From: Aradus depressus
Taxonomy: Eukaryota; Arthropoda; Insecta; Hemiptera; Aradidae
Direction of reading: 5' to 3'
Length of the DNA: 64,000 bases
NCBI GenBank assembly: GCA_963662175.1
Contig: OY759222.1
Coordinates: 16,192,222 to 16,256,221, forward strand
Of the stretch, positions 44,477 to 55,159 are shown piece by piece. Below the pieces are notes generated by a model that was not told the origin of the DNA, did no database searches, and was given only the letters and a program-made list of their open reading frames with translations. Position numbers and translations under genes: made by a program. How positions within the stretch are numbered: the first letter of the stretch is position 1; the number at the start of each line of letters is the position of its first letter.

Positions 44477-45131
44477 CACTGCTCAACACTCGAAGTGGAA
44501 CACATAAAAATCTGACGATTCTTTGATTGCCCTAAATTTTCTTCTGGGTTAATGAGGTATGTTTCCTCTCCAGAATGTTTCCCTTAATCAAGAGAGTAAA
44601 TGGGCAAATAGAAAATTACAAGTTTAAGAAATAATGAAGCAACCTTATTGAAAAAAGATTTGAAACAACATTTACCTATTTTTTACAAAAATGAAAATAT
44701 TGTATACGCTGGTGGTTTTCAGTAGTGCGTGGGGCCTCTTCTTCGTCTTATCCCTTCTTGGCACCTCCTGGGCATGCTGTTTATGAGGTCCAAAACTGCT
44801 TCCCGTGGGATGGGTTCCCATTCCTCAATAACAGCCTGTCGAAGCTCTTCAAAATTGTAAGGGGTAACTCCACGAGCCCTGATCTGCCTCTAGAGATGAC
44901 GTAACTTAAACTGTTCATTATGAACAGATTCACTGCTCAGAACAACTCAGAAACTTGTATGCACTTACATTCTTTCACACTGATGTTTTTTCCAATTTTT
45001 CTTTGTTTTCTCCCTCAAGAGGCCTCGTGTTACAACATATGAATGCTCACATTGGTTCAATCTTCGATAAAATGACAAAAAACGAGGTATGCTATCGAAT
45101 TTTTGTGTTCCACTTCGAGTGTTGAGCAGTA
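44477..45131 (-). mobile_element. Nested Tc1-like element with transposase C-terminal remnant
   Basis: The ends are cactgctcaacactcgaagt and its complement, at TA. The minus strand at about 44,713-44,895 reads RARGVTPYNFEELRQAVIEE, then INSMPRRCQEGIRRRRGPTH, a typical Tc1 transposase C-terminus. The bases outside the ends (aaattata...) are themselves inverted on both sides, so the insertion lies inside an inverted arrangement of the host Tc1 fragment. Confidence 0.8.
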
Positions 45132-45737
45132 TATATATATAATTTGCCCTGTCAAAAGCTCCTTGCCCATACAAAAAAGAAAGCCTTACTGAAACCACCA
45201 TTCGCCTTCGACATACAAACTAAATATTGTAGCGGAAATGGTAGTTTTTTGAATCGCCATAATTACAACGGGGAGCAGTGGTGAAACTTAATTAAAATAC
45301 TGACAGACAAGATGTCAGCTGTTGGATGGAGTGCGGCTCTGTCGGCTCTTTCAGCTGCACTCTCCTGCAGTGCTCCAAATGATTCTGTCTCTATTAGCAA
45401 CTGACACACCACTAATAGGCAAGAAGCCGACTTATTTATAGCGATGGAGTGGAGCGAAGTCCTTCTGTCTGCTTCATCGAGTAACTACTTTAGAGTGTAC
45501 TTGTCAAAAACTACTTTTCTATGTTCCGTCAAATTCAACATACGTAGCATTTCAACATATGCTCAAGGATGTACAATTACTTTCATACACATAAATATAA
45601 ATAAACTAAAAAAATAATAGTAAAAAAAAAAGTTAAAATACAGATTCGTTAAGAAGAAATGAAAAAAGATAAATGTGTCTAAATAAATATGGAGAGGATA
45701 AAATAAAATATAGTTTTATATAGACCCCATATATATA
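45132..45737. other. Flank between Tc1 remnants and the next SINE
   Basis: Starts with the inverted copy of the neighbouring Tc1 fragment (aatttgccctgtcaaaagct). The rest is unclassified, with no gene. Confidence 0.4.
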
Positions 45738-46088
45738 GGGCGCCGGTAGCTCAGTGGTATGCGTGCTTGACTTCTGAGCTCAAGGTCGTGGGTTCGTAGC
45801 CCGACCGAAGCCCTTAGTTTATTTTATCTGGGAGGTAATAAACTTAAGCACGCCGTCCTTCGGATGGGACGTTAAGCGATGGTCCCGAGCCTGTACGATG
45901 TCAGGTACTCGTTAAAGACCCCTACCCTAGATGAATAAAAATTTAGGGTAGGCAAAATTTAGGACTCCCACAGTAGAGTCGGGCTCATGTCCACCAGAGT
46001 GACGAAAGAGCGCTCTGGTAGTAGGCGATATGACCTCGTAGTTAAAGCCCGGGCATGAGTCATAAAACCTAACCTAACCTAACCTAAC
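45738..46088 (+). mobile_element. Full-length SINE-A, best-preserved copy
   Basis: Complete from gggcgccggtagctcagtgg to a tail of four CCTAA units. A box tagctcagtgg, B box ggttcgtagcc. The copy is very close to the apparent consensus, so it is young. Confidence 0.95.
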
Positions 46089-46112
46089 TTTCATATACGA
46101 GTATATGTATAT

Positions 46113-46972
46113 ACAGGGTGTCCTATGTTAAGGTGTAACAAACTTCAGGAATTAATTCTACACCTCATTTGGAGCAAAAAATACTCAATTGACATTATTC
46201 TGAAATCGCTTCGTTTTCTAGTTATTTCACTGTTTTCTTTTTTTTTCTATTATCGTATTTTTTTACCTAAAAGTAAACATAACTCGAAGATTTGAGGGTA
46301 CCATTGAAAAGTAGATAAAATTTTCTTTTAGACAGTTGTGTCACCATATTAAGTCGACCTCATCTGATTGTGATTTCTGGGGCATAAATGTAAAATTTAA
46401 TACTTCACCAAGTTTTATTGAACTTTTCACCTGCATTTTTTTTTCTATCCATTTTTTTGAAACACCGCTTTCTCTATGGTCAAAACTTCTACAACCTTTC
46501 GAAAGTTGTATTTTGGTTTCAAATTTTCTCATTATGAAGGGAAGAAAAACTTTATAGCCATAAAAACGTGGTCCGTACCCAAAACCCGTCATTTCTATGC
46601 CCCCGTTCCTTTCATTTTTTGCAATTTCATTTTCATTAATATTAGTTTACTTTTTCTTTTTTGTAGTAAAACTAAAAAAAAAAAAACTCAACTTATGTTA
46701 AAAAAAAAAAAAAAACTTCGAAAAATAAAAACAAAATATTTTGTTTTAAATGTGTTTTTTAAATGATACGTTGCCCGAGGTCATTTATTTTAGATATTTT
46801 TATTTATTATGGCGCAGTAAGATGGCCAGCTCGGAGTCCAGACCTCACACTTTTAGATTTCCATGTGTGGGGAACTCTGAAAGGAAGTGTGTACAGAGTG
46901 AGAGTCGAAACAAAGGAAGAACTCGAAGAACGAATCCACAATGAGAAGACAACCTCACTTCTTCAGAAAAGC
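46113..46972 (+). mobile_element. IS630/mariner-type transposon, internally deleted, with transposase C-terminus
   Basis: Left end 'acagggtgtcctatgttaag'. Near 46,818-46,945 it encodes RWPARSPDLTLLDFHVWGTL, then VYRVRVETKEELEERI. The W-x-ARSPDLxxxDFxxWG block is the region holding the last catalytic Asp in this family. The first catalytic part is missing, and the right end is cut by a SINE fragment. Confidence 0.8.
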
Positions 46973-47048
46973 GGTGGTCCACCAGAGTGACGAAAGAGCG
47001 CTCAGGTAGTAGGCGATATGACCAGTTAAAGCCCGGGCATGATTTATA
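46973..47048 (+). mobile_element. SINE-A 3' fragment
   Basis: 'tccaccagagtgacgaaaga' to 'gttaaagcccgggcatgatt'. Confidence 0.8.
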
Positions 47049-48097
47049 GTAAATAACTAAATAAGATGAAATTTTGAATGACTTTGAGGCCATAGGAGTG
47101 GTTTGTCACTTCAATGGAGAATGGGGACACCACATATTGTCACTCATAAGCCACCCAAAACCAATCTATGCCATTGCATGTACCCAATATTTGTTCGATA
47201 ATGATGATATGTGCTACTCCTAAGTGTATCTGGTGAATGTATTTAGTGATGATACTGGAGACTGATAGTGACTCCGGTAACAGTGTAACATCACAGTTAT
47301 CTCGGGGCCCATCACCGCTCTGCCCAGCCCTCATAATTGTAGGCTTGGAAACTCCATCTAATACAACATAAATCTTATCTACCACCACCATGGGGTTTTA
47401 AGGCAAAAAAATATATTAATTATTTTGAAAAATATACGGACCACCCTTGAAGACTATAATAATAGCTTAAATAATAAAGTTATATGAGATTTTTATCACC
47501 TTATTTGAGGGAGATGTCTATTTTTTTAACTTGCTTATATTATAACTGTAGTATATAAAATCATTGTAATCGTGCAAAAATTGGAGATCGAGTTTTCAAC
47601 GAAATGTCTCGTCTGTGTGTAAGTGATGAAATGCATATGTCACTTGTGCTGGTTGGTATAAAGGTGACACAAACTGAGTTGTGGAAATGACAAGTATTGT
47701 TTTGTTTAAAATATACTTTGGTGCTAGAAACGTATAATGAAATATGCGGTTCTTAGCAGTCCTCTTCTTTAATGTAGTTTCTTATAAGCTAAGAGTGATT
47801 TTTTATTAGTTACTTAAATAAAAAAAAGTTTTACTTAAGTGTGACACAAATCAAAACGTTTTCTTAAAGAAAATAGGGAAAACTCAGGGAGGGAAACACA
47901 AAAATATCTGTTACGATTTTAAATTATAATTTCTGTTTTTGAATGTTTATTAATTTATTTTCTATTAATTTCAGTTACTTTGTTTTTTGTAATGGGTCCG
48001 AAAATCGAAATCAAAATTTTCATCATATTTTTATGTTTCAAGGTCATTACAGTATTTTTACACTATTTTTGGAAAGAAGTATGTGTGTGTACGTATG
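47049..48097. other. Unclassified stretch
   Basis: A minus ORF at 47,140-47,391 (MVVVDKIYVVLDGVSKPTIM...) is less AT-biased than its surroundings but matches nothing I recognise and has no splice context. The rest shows nothing. Confidence 0.35.
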
Positions 48098-48460
48098 TTA
48101 AACATAAAAAATAGGTCTAGCTCATCAACGGATGATCGGTTTTTAATGAAATTTAACATGTAGTATTCTTAAAAGCCAAGCTGGAAAATAGGGTGTATGG
48201 TGTCTCCAAATTCTTAACAGGGGCTATGGGGAAGGGGGGCTAAGCATAAAAATTGTGGTAACCCATTAACGGATAATCGGATTGTAATGAAATTAAAATG
48301 TAGTATTCTTATAAGCCAAATTGAAAAAAAGGGTGTGTGACGTCTAAAAAATCTTATCGGAAGGGGGGACTCTGAGTGGAGGCTGAGCATAAAAATAGTT
48401 CAACCTCATTAACGGATTGTTAAAAGCAAAATTAAAAAAATAGGCTATGTGACCTATGTG
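48098..48460 (+). repeat. Degenerate tandem repeat, about 143-bp unit
   Basis: Units begin near 48,098, 48,240 and 48,383. Each has 'gcataaaaa', 'attaacggat', 'atgtagtattctta' and a G-rich end. The third is partial. Similar in style to family R but a different sequence. Confidence 0.65.
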
Positions 48461-48576
48461 CATTTGCATATCAATTAAAATTCTATGTATAGATTAAATT
48501 CAATTAAATAAATAAATAATTCTGTACTGAATAAAATGTCTAGTTTTGTGATATTATTATTAATGATATTGATATC

Positions 48577-48895
48577 ATGCTGGGAAGTTTGCCGTGTGGA
48601 CCTCACAGTAGTTATAGTTACAAATGCCACCTTTGTAGAGTCATAATACACGGCCCAGTAATTTCCTGTGATTTAGGGTGCAAAGAGGCGAAACTCACAT
48701 CCGAGAACCTGCTTGTTTTTTTTTTCTTTTTCCTTCAAGAGTTTTTTAAAATTTACTCTTAAGTAGTAGCATTGTTTTTAATTTAATTGATTATTTTTGA
48801 TTTGTATTTAGTGTATTAGGGTAATGGAACCTTATTGTTTAATTGTACCTCTGTAAATGCGACTGTAATAAACTCTTATTATTATTATTATTAGT
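48577..48895 (+). mobile_element. Possible retroposon end with zinc-finger-like ORF and (TTA)n tail
   Basis: Encodes YKCHLCRVIIHGPVISCDLG, then CKEAKL, a Cys pattern like the PHD-type finger in ORF1 of some LINEs. It ends 'actgtaataaactcttatta' running into (tta)n, typical of LINE 3' ends. Interpretation is tentative. Confidence 0.4.
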
Positions 48896-49570
48896 TACAA
48901 TAAAGACAGTTGTGTGTTTTCTCTTCACATTTTCGAATTTGTCATGTTTTCTTTTGAATTGGCTTGATCATTAAGTGGGTACACAAAAAAAAAATAGTGA
49001 ATAAAAAGTTACTCACTGTCGTGTGGATTATTTAGTTGAAAGTTTGTGAGCATAAACTATGAAAACAAGTCATAGAGTATTTCTGTGTTTGATATTATCT
49101 TCAAAATACTAGTAAAACGCTTTGCATGTCTCTCAAATAAGAAAACTCACCCGTTGATAAGTGATTCAATGTCTTGCTTGCGTGTAAAACTAACATAAGC
49201 CGAATGTAAACACCTTCCTTAAGATCTAGTGGCAGTTTATAAAACAAATCGACTTGCATGAAACTTCTAAATAAGTGAAGAAATTTCTTACCACGCTATA
49301 CAATTTGAATACTAATATTCACCAACAGAAAAGTTCTGAAAGTTTTTTATTGAAGAGACTTTTTTGAACTAAATTAGGGAAACTAAAATATCTCGTGAAA
49401 AAGTTTGATCACGAGTAACCTACCTGTAGAAGTTTAACTTAGTTGAGAAATACGATAGTAAGCTTTCGTTAGTAATTACATACCTATAATATGATGAACA
49501 ATTTCAAAATGGTTCTGATTAATAAAAGAGCAAATAAATATGATTAAATAAATCTTTGAAAAAAATCAAC
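48896..49570. other. AT-rich, nothing recognised
   Basis: A donor-like site on the minus strand near 49,146 follows a 16-codon ATG frame, too little to call an exon. Confidence 0.35.
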
Positions 49571-49915
49571 ACAAATTTATGCCGTACAATCTACAAAATT
49601 ACACAAAATAGCTAGGTATATTTCCATTATCTTTAGCAGAGACTAATTTTAGTGTCAGCTAAACTAATGCCATATTACATTATTTTGAGTAAAGTAGATT
49701 AATTAAATCTTCGAAAAAAAAAATCATAACCCAAATTTATGCCATACAATCTACAAAGTTACACAAAATAACTAGGTATATTTCCATTATCTTTAGCAGA
49801 GATTAATTTTAGTGCCAGCTAAACTAATGCCATATTACATTATTTTGAGTAAAGTAGATTAATTAAATCTTCGAAAAAAAAAATCATAACCCAAATTTAT
49901 GCCAAACAATCTATA
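49571..49915. repeat. 160-bp tandem duplication (about 2.2 copies)
   Basis: 'actaggtatatttccattat' recurs at 49,611 and 49,771. The start of a third unit is cut at about 49,915, directly before the minisatellite. Confidence 0.85.
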
Positions 49916-49958
49916 CCTCCCCCATATTTAGTATATTTGCGAAAGAATCTTATTGAAT

Positions 49959-50360
49959 AAACACCTCGCAAAGCAGTTGGAAAACTGTAATAACAAACAC
50001 CTCGCAAAGCAGTAGGAAAGCTGTAATACCAAACACCTCGCAAAGCAGTAGGAAAGCTGTAATAACAAACACCTAGCAAAGCAGTTGGAAAACTGTAATA
50101 ACAAACACCTCGCAAACCAGTTGGAAAACTGTAATACCAAACACCTCGCAAAGCAGTAGGAAAGCTGTAATAACAAACACCTAGCAAAGCAGTTGGAAAA
50201 CTGTAATAACAAACACCTTGCAAAGTAGTAGGAAAACTGTAATAACAAACACCTTGCAAAGCAGTTGGAAAACTGTAATAACAAACACCTCGCAAACCAG
50301 TTGGAAAAGTGTAATAACAAACACCTTGCAAACCAGTTGGAAAACTGTAATAACAAATAG
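49959..50360. repeat. 36-bp minisatellite, about 11 copies
   Basis: Unit aaacacctcgcaaagcagt(t/a)g..., period exactly 36 bp. The variants (cgca/tgca/agca; gcagt/ccagt) are interspersed, suggesting unequal exchange. Because 36 is a multiple of 3, two minus-strand frames stay open (12-aa repeats such as GVCYYSFPTALR), which I take as a by-product. Confidence 0.95.
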
Positions 50361-50780
50361 CGAAATAACAACATTTTTTTAAAAAGAAGAAGATATGTTT
50401 CTAATGATCTGTACGTTGAAGAAAGAGAAAAGCGTTGGACTCAACAAACATCCTTGTGTAACTCCCACACCGTGACGAATATGATAGCTAATTGCTCAGG
50501 CTGGCTCCATTAGCGTGCTTCCTCTCTCTCATGGACCCACCGAGTTACGTCTCACCATCTTCTAACAATAATTGAGGTTTCCCTAATTCCAGGTCTCTTT
50601 TACTATCTATTCTGTTTATCTTCAGCATCCAGACAACAAGGGTTACACTCCAACAATAATTATGTACTTTTATTTCACCTCGTTCAAAGAAACAAAGACA
50701 GTATTACATTATTGTATCAATAATATATTTTTGGCAACTATACTTGTCTTCTATTTATTTATTAGTTTCCCTAATATATG
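50361..50780. other. Nothing recognised
   Basis: Somewhat GC-richer at 50,450-50,560; no ORF or repeat identified. Confidence 0.4.
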
Positions 50781-51340
50781 AAGTATAGGAGAAGTTATGT
50801 AATCGGTAAGAAATGTTGAGTTTTCACAGGAATTTCATATTTTCCGACCCCTGATTCCAATGAAAAACAAATTGGTAACATCACTACCGATAGAATGAAT
50901 GTATCGACACAAAAGTTTACATGTGTATCCACAAGTTGTTAATTTTACGTTTTTCCCTGTTAATCTTTTGTTTATCTATTTTCTAAATTTTTAGCTTTTC
51001 TCCAATGTAGCACCTATTTTATTTACCTATCTTTTTATTTCTTTGTACTGATATTATATATCATTGTTTCCTGTTCTTTATTCTGCATGTATTTATTCTT
51101 AGGGGACCTCGGTCCCAGAATAATAAAATTTATTTTCATTTAATTTCATTTCACAACCCTCTAAGAATGACATCTATTGATTTTCTGTCAAATTGGCCAA
51201 TTGGGGGAGGGACTAGGGGGATGTTTTAACACAAAAACGTTAATAGCTCACGTTACAATGAATGTATTGACATGAAATATCATATGTAAATTCAAAACCC
51301 TATAAAAAAGACACCTATTATTTTTCGGAGTTTTTAATAG
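50780..51340 (+). repeat. Family R copy, interrupted by a retroposon-like insert
   Basis: Starts 'gaagttatgtaatcggtaag', with monomers at 50,895 and 51,250. Between about 50,935 and 51,155 it is broken by unrelated sequence ending 'ggggacctcggtcccagaat' and then 'aataaaatttatt', which looks like a LINE or SINE 3' end. Confidence 0.6.
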
Positions 51341-51342
51341 AT

Positions 51343-51578
51343 TACTTAAGCACGCCGTCCTTCGGATGGGACGTTAAGCGATGGTCCCGAGCCTGTTCGA
51401 TAACAGGTACTCGTTGAAGACCTCTCCCCGTATGTGAATAAAAAATTAAGATTGGAAAAATTTAGGTTTCCCATAGTAGAGTCGATGTCCAGCAGAGGGA
51501 CGAAAGAGCGCTCTGGTAGTAGGCGATATGACCTCGTAGTTAAAGCCCAGGCATGAGTCATAAAACCTAACCTAACCT
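51343..51578 (+). mobile_element. 5'-truncated SINE-A inserted in family R
   Basis: Starts 'acttaagcacgccgtccttc' and ends with CCTAA units. Family R sequence continues after it at 51,580. Confidence 0.88.
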
Positions 51579-51579
51579 A

Positions 51580-51760
51580 TTATTTTTTGGCGAAATAGGC
51601 CGAAGGGAAGGAGAGGATCAGAGACGGGGAACTTGACTCAAAAACTCAATAACGCCGATGTAATGAATGTATCGATATAACATTTAGTTTGAGGATTCAG
51701 AAGTATGTAAGTCAACTATTGATTTTTAGCCCAAATGGGTTTAATCAATTGGTTTTGGAG
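51580..51760 (+). repeat. Family R monomer after the SINE
   Basis: 'ggcgaaataggccgaaggga', then 'gatgtaatgaatgtatcgat' and 'caactattgatttttagccc'. Confidence 0.65.
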
Positions 51761-51821
51761 GGAGAGTGAAGACATTTAATTAATTATTTTTTAAATTAAG
51801 TTAATTATTTTTTTAATTAAC

Positions 51822-51995
51822 TACGATGTCATATAGTCCTAGTGGACTAAAAATACAAAATGGCGTATCTTAGTAGAGAGCTCTTTACACGTCGCTCTGG
51901 TGGACATGAACCCAATTCTACAGTAGAAGTCCTAAATCCAGTCTACCTAGGGTTTCTAAGACGCGATCCCACAATCACGCTATATCTGAGCTGCG
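51822..51995 (-). mobile_element. Decayed SINE-A fragment
   Basis: 'aactacgatgtcatatag', 'gtcgctctggtggacatgaa' and 'cgcgatcccacaatcacgct' are recognisable in minus orientation. Confidence 0.65.
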
Positions 51996-53740
51996 GCATA
52001 AATAATTCATTTCGTAACTATATACTGATTTCTCGTAAAAAAATTTGCCCGAATAGATAAAAGTACCCATCGGTGTTAATGATTTAAAAAAACAATTTTA
52101 AAGTATTTATTATTAAAAGGCGGCCTACAATGAAACTTTTTTTTCATAACTCCTAGTTCCCCATAAATTTTTTTTTTTATTAACCACTTTTGAGTGAGAT
52201 TTAGGCTACCAGATTTGATGAAAACGATATTTTTTTGTTTGAGTTTGATTAGGATTGACCTATTGTTGTGAAAATTATGGCATCTTGAGGTAGAAGATGG
52301 CGGTGAACTGTAGCAGAGTATCCGCACACCTTTTCGAGGTTTTTCTGAAGAGAATTGTATTTCTCTGGATGCCCATAAGTAAATTACATTCCAAAAATGT
52401 TTCAAATTTTCTGATCTGGGACAATGTTTCACCTGAAAAAAAAATAAAAATAATAATAATAATAAAAACAACATATTACGACAGAAAAACCATTGACTAA
52501 TTTCACAATTCATAACGTCAAAGAGTATGATGCTTAATGAAACAAAGGCAAAAAGTAATGGTTTCATGCCCCCTCTCCTTCGTCCCCAGACCGCCATTTT
52601 GTATTTTGAAAAGACGGAGCACGAACAGTCCATTTCCCCCTACTTAGTATGTTAATTACAGTGTGTTCGGCAGGAACCCTGAACACTAATGCTCGTGTAC
52701 ATTACCATAATGACGATGGAAAGTCGTTGACACGGATTTTTATATGCTAATTTTTACTTCTCCCTACTTGCTTCTGGTTAGTAATTTTGAGTTGTGTGAT
52801 TGTGATTTTCTAATTACTAAGGGTCATTACTAGCTCCGGTGTGGTCCATCGGCGGTCAAATGATCATTCAAAATGCGAAACAAATGACCGTCATTTAGCC
52901 GATCAAAGGAGTCATTTTGAAGATCATTTTCAAATTTATTATCCCCTTTCTTTTCCCTCAGGAGCTTCTGTTTAATAAGACCTCCAGCATCGCCACTTAT
53001 TTTTTCATAAATTATAATAATAATCATGCAATCATATTTTTTTACTTTTCATGGTGAAAGTTATGTTAAAATGAAAAAAAAAAAAAAAAGTTATTAAATT
53101 TCTGGATTTTATTCATGTTATTGGGACCATTTCTGAAAAAAATGACTACTTATGTAACATCCGCTGTTCATCATATATCCAAAAAAAATATATGTATTTA
53201 GAGAAAATAGAATATAAGTGCTTTAGTGTAAGCCTCTATTTTCCAAATTTGGATATTGTGCAAAGTGTTTTGCAGTATTTGACCCCCGACGCAAAAGGAG
53301 GGGTTTAATAAGTTTAAAGCCTTTGTCTGTGTGTGGCATCGTAGCTCTAAGACGGCTGAACCGATTTCAAAGTGTTTTTTTTGTTTCAAAAGCTGGTATT
53401 TTTGAGATGGTTCTTAGCCATGTTTGGTGGAAATCGGGTATGCCGTTTCCAAGATCTTCATGTTTCATCAGAGCCTGTGTAGGGATCTCGGCCTCTATTA
53501 TAGCTAGAGACTTGGAGTTTGAGTTCAAATGCTTATGAAGCCAAGACCCTCCCCCTACGCCCTTCAAGCCCCCCCCCCCCCCCAAAAAAAAAAAGCCCTC
53601 CCCACCAAGGTTTCAGTAAAAAAAAAAAATTTGTCTGGGGTTTTTTTAAATTTTAAATTTAAAATCAGACAGAAATACAATGTTGTTTTCACCGAAATTT
53701 CATATTTTACAACCATTTGATTCGAAAATTGAAAAAAATG
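51996..53740. other. Repeat-like AT-rich sequence, no gene
   Basis: Contains the long minus ORF 52,076-52,633 (185 codons), whose protein is a patchwork with Phe and Leu runs. I do not accept it as a gene. A C-run at about 53,570-53,582 and A-runs follow. Confidence 0.45.
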
Positions 53741-54011
53741 ACATACCCGGGCTTAAACCAAGATTATATCGCCTACTACCAGATCGCTCTATCGTCGCCC
53801 TAGTGAACATGAGCCCGAGTTTTATTCATCCAGTACAGGAGGGGGCTTTAACGACTGGCATCGTACAGGCTCGGGATCATCGCTCATCGTCCCATCCGAA
53901 GGACGGCGCTCTCGCTCAAGGTATTTTCACCTCCCAGATAAAAAGGCTAGTTTCCGAACCAGCGTTGAGTTCAGTAAGCAAGCACGCTATTTCTGAGCTA
54001 CCGGCGCCCCT
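53741..54011 (-). mobile_element. SINE-A copy
   Basis: From 'acccgggcttaaaccaagat' to the head 'tttctgagctaccggcgccc'; several small deletions. Confidence 0.85.
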
Positions 54012-54410
54012 AATTATATCAACAGGTTATACAAAGGAAATATTATAAATTTTGCTAGTGCAATTTTCTTTCTTCCACAATTATGAGAGAACTAGTTTGA
54101 CTCTCATAGGTTTTCTTGAAAATTGTTCATATACAATTTGCTTGTACATTTCAGTGTACTATAAAATAAATATAAGGCATATTTTAAAATAAAACTTGTT
54201 TTTCATTATTATTTTAAAGGAATACTTACAGGCATGCTATCAAACTTGAATGGAAAAAAATAATATGAGTACTTGAAATAAGTATACGAAGAAAATAAAA
54301 ATAATTAAAATATTCTTGAATTTGTAATTCTAGCAATGACTGCAGTGTAGTATGGAAACAGGAGAGAAAATGGATTATGCAATCCATGTATTATCATAAC
54401 CTAAACCCAG

Positions 54411-54602
54411 ATGGCGCCGGTAGCTCAGTGGTGTACGTGGATCGCTCTTAGGTTTTTCATCTGGGAGGTAAAAAAAAAACTTGAGCACTCCGTCCTTTGG
54501 ATGGGACGTTAAGCGATGGTCCCAAGCCTGAAAAGTGTCCTGATAATACGCGATATGACCTCGAACTTAAAACCCGAGTATGAGTCACAATAACTAACTA
54601 AT
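54411..54602 (+). mobile_element. SINE-A copy with a deletion after the A box
   Basis: 'gatggcgccggtagctcagt' then jumps to 'aggtttttcatctgggaggt'; the B box is lost. Ends 'gagtatgagtcacaataact'. Confidence 0.8.
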
Positions 54603-54675
54603 CTTAACCCATTCTGGCTACAATATGGCGAAGCAACTGTGACTCGAGGAGTAAAAACAGTCATAATTTTCCAAT

Positions 54676-55111
54676 TATTGATCGTCAGAGTTTATAGACA
54701 CACAACATTAAACGTTAAGCGATGGTCCCGAGCCTGTACGATGACAGGTACTCGTTAAAGACCCCTAACCTAGATGAATAAAAATTTAGGGTAGGCAAAA
54801 TTTAGGACGCCCACAGTAGAGTCGGGCTCATGTCCACCAGAGTGACGAAAGAGCGCTCTGGTAGTAGGCGATATGACCTCGTTGTTAAAGCCCGGGCATG
54901 AGTCATAAAACCTAACCTAACCTAACATTAAATAAGTACCATAGAAAAGTAAAACAATGAAAATCACATAACTGAGGGGGATGTAACAACTTGATTGTAT
55001 AGCCTCAACAAAATCTCGACCGGTTTGATAGTATCGATACATTGAACTGGAAATCGATATATAGTAGATATAATCGAGTAGACGGTTCCAGGTAGAACCA
55101 GTTCCTGGCAC
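54676..55111 (-). pseudogene. Exon-like ORF with a membrane segment, broken by a SINE
   Basis: The acceptor 'atttgtttctgcag' leads, in phase 0, to VPGTGSTWNRLLDYIYYIS, then a Tyr-rich part and SYVIFIVLLFYGTYLM, a likely membrane helix. The SINE interrupts after TTATTTAATGTT. Reading across the pre-insertion site (outside the target duplication) gives a few more residues and a stop. No upstream exon with matching phase was found, so the gene, if any, is incomplete. It may be a remnant paralog of the TM genes or chance. Confidence 0.35.
54713..54923 (+). mobile_element. 5'-truncated young SINE-A inside an ORF
   Basis: Begins 'cgttaagcgatggtcccgag' and ends with CCTAA units. aacattaaa flanks both sides (54,704-54,712 and 54,924-54,932). 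It sits inside the exon-like ORF described next. Confidence 0.9.
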
Positions 55112-55159
55112 CTGCAGAAACAAATATTTGAATTTTCGGTTACCGGTGTCTCTGTTCCA

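Noticed and set aside
47140..47391. 83-codon minus ORF as a gene
   Set aside because: No recognisable domain, splice signals or neighbours; sequence around it is repeat-rich.
49897..50374. 144- and 148-codon minus ORFs with 12-aa repeats
   Set aside because: Two frames are open at once over a 36-bp minisatellite; open frames follow from the period alone.
52076..52633. 185-codon minus ORF
   Set aside because: It spans A/T homopolymers and repeat-like sequence. The protein is a patchwork with Phe/Leu runs, no domain and no splice context.
54231..54330. Exon before the strong donor at 54,235 (minus)
   Set aside because: Upstream frames close quickly, there is no convincing acceptor or ATG, and neither sequence nor phase resembles the TM genes.
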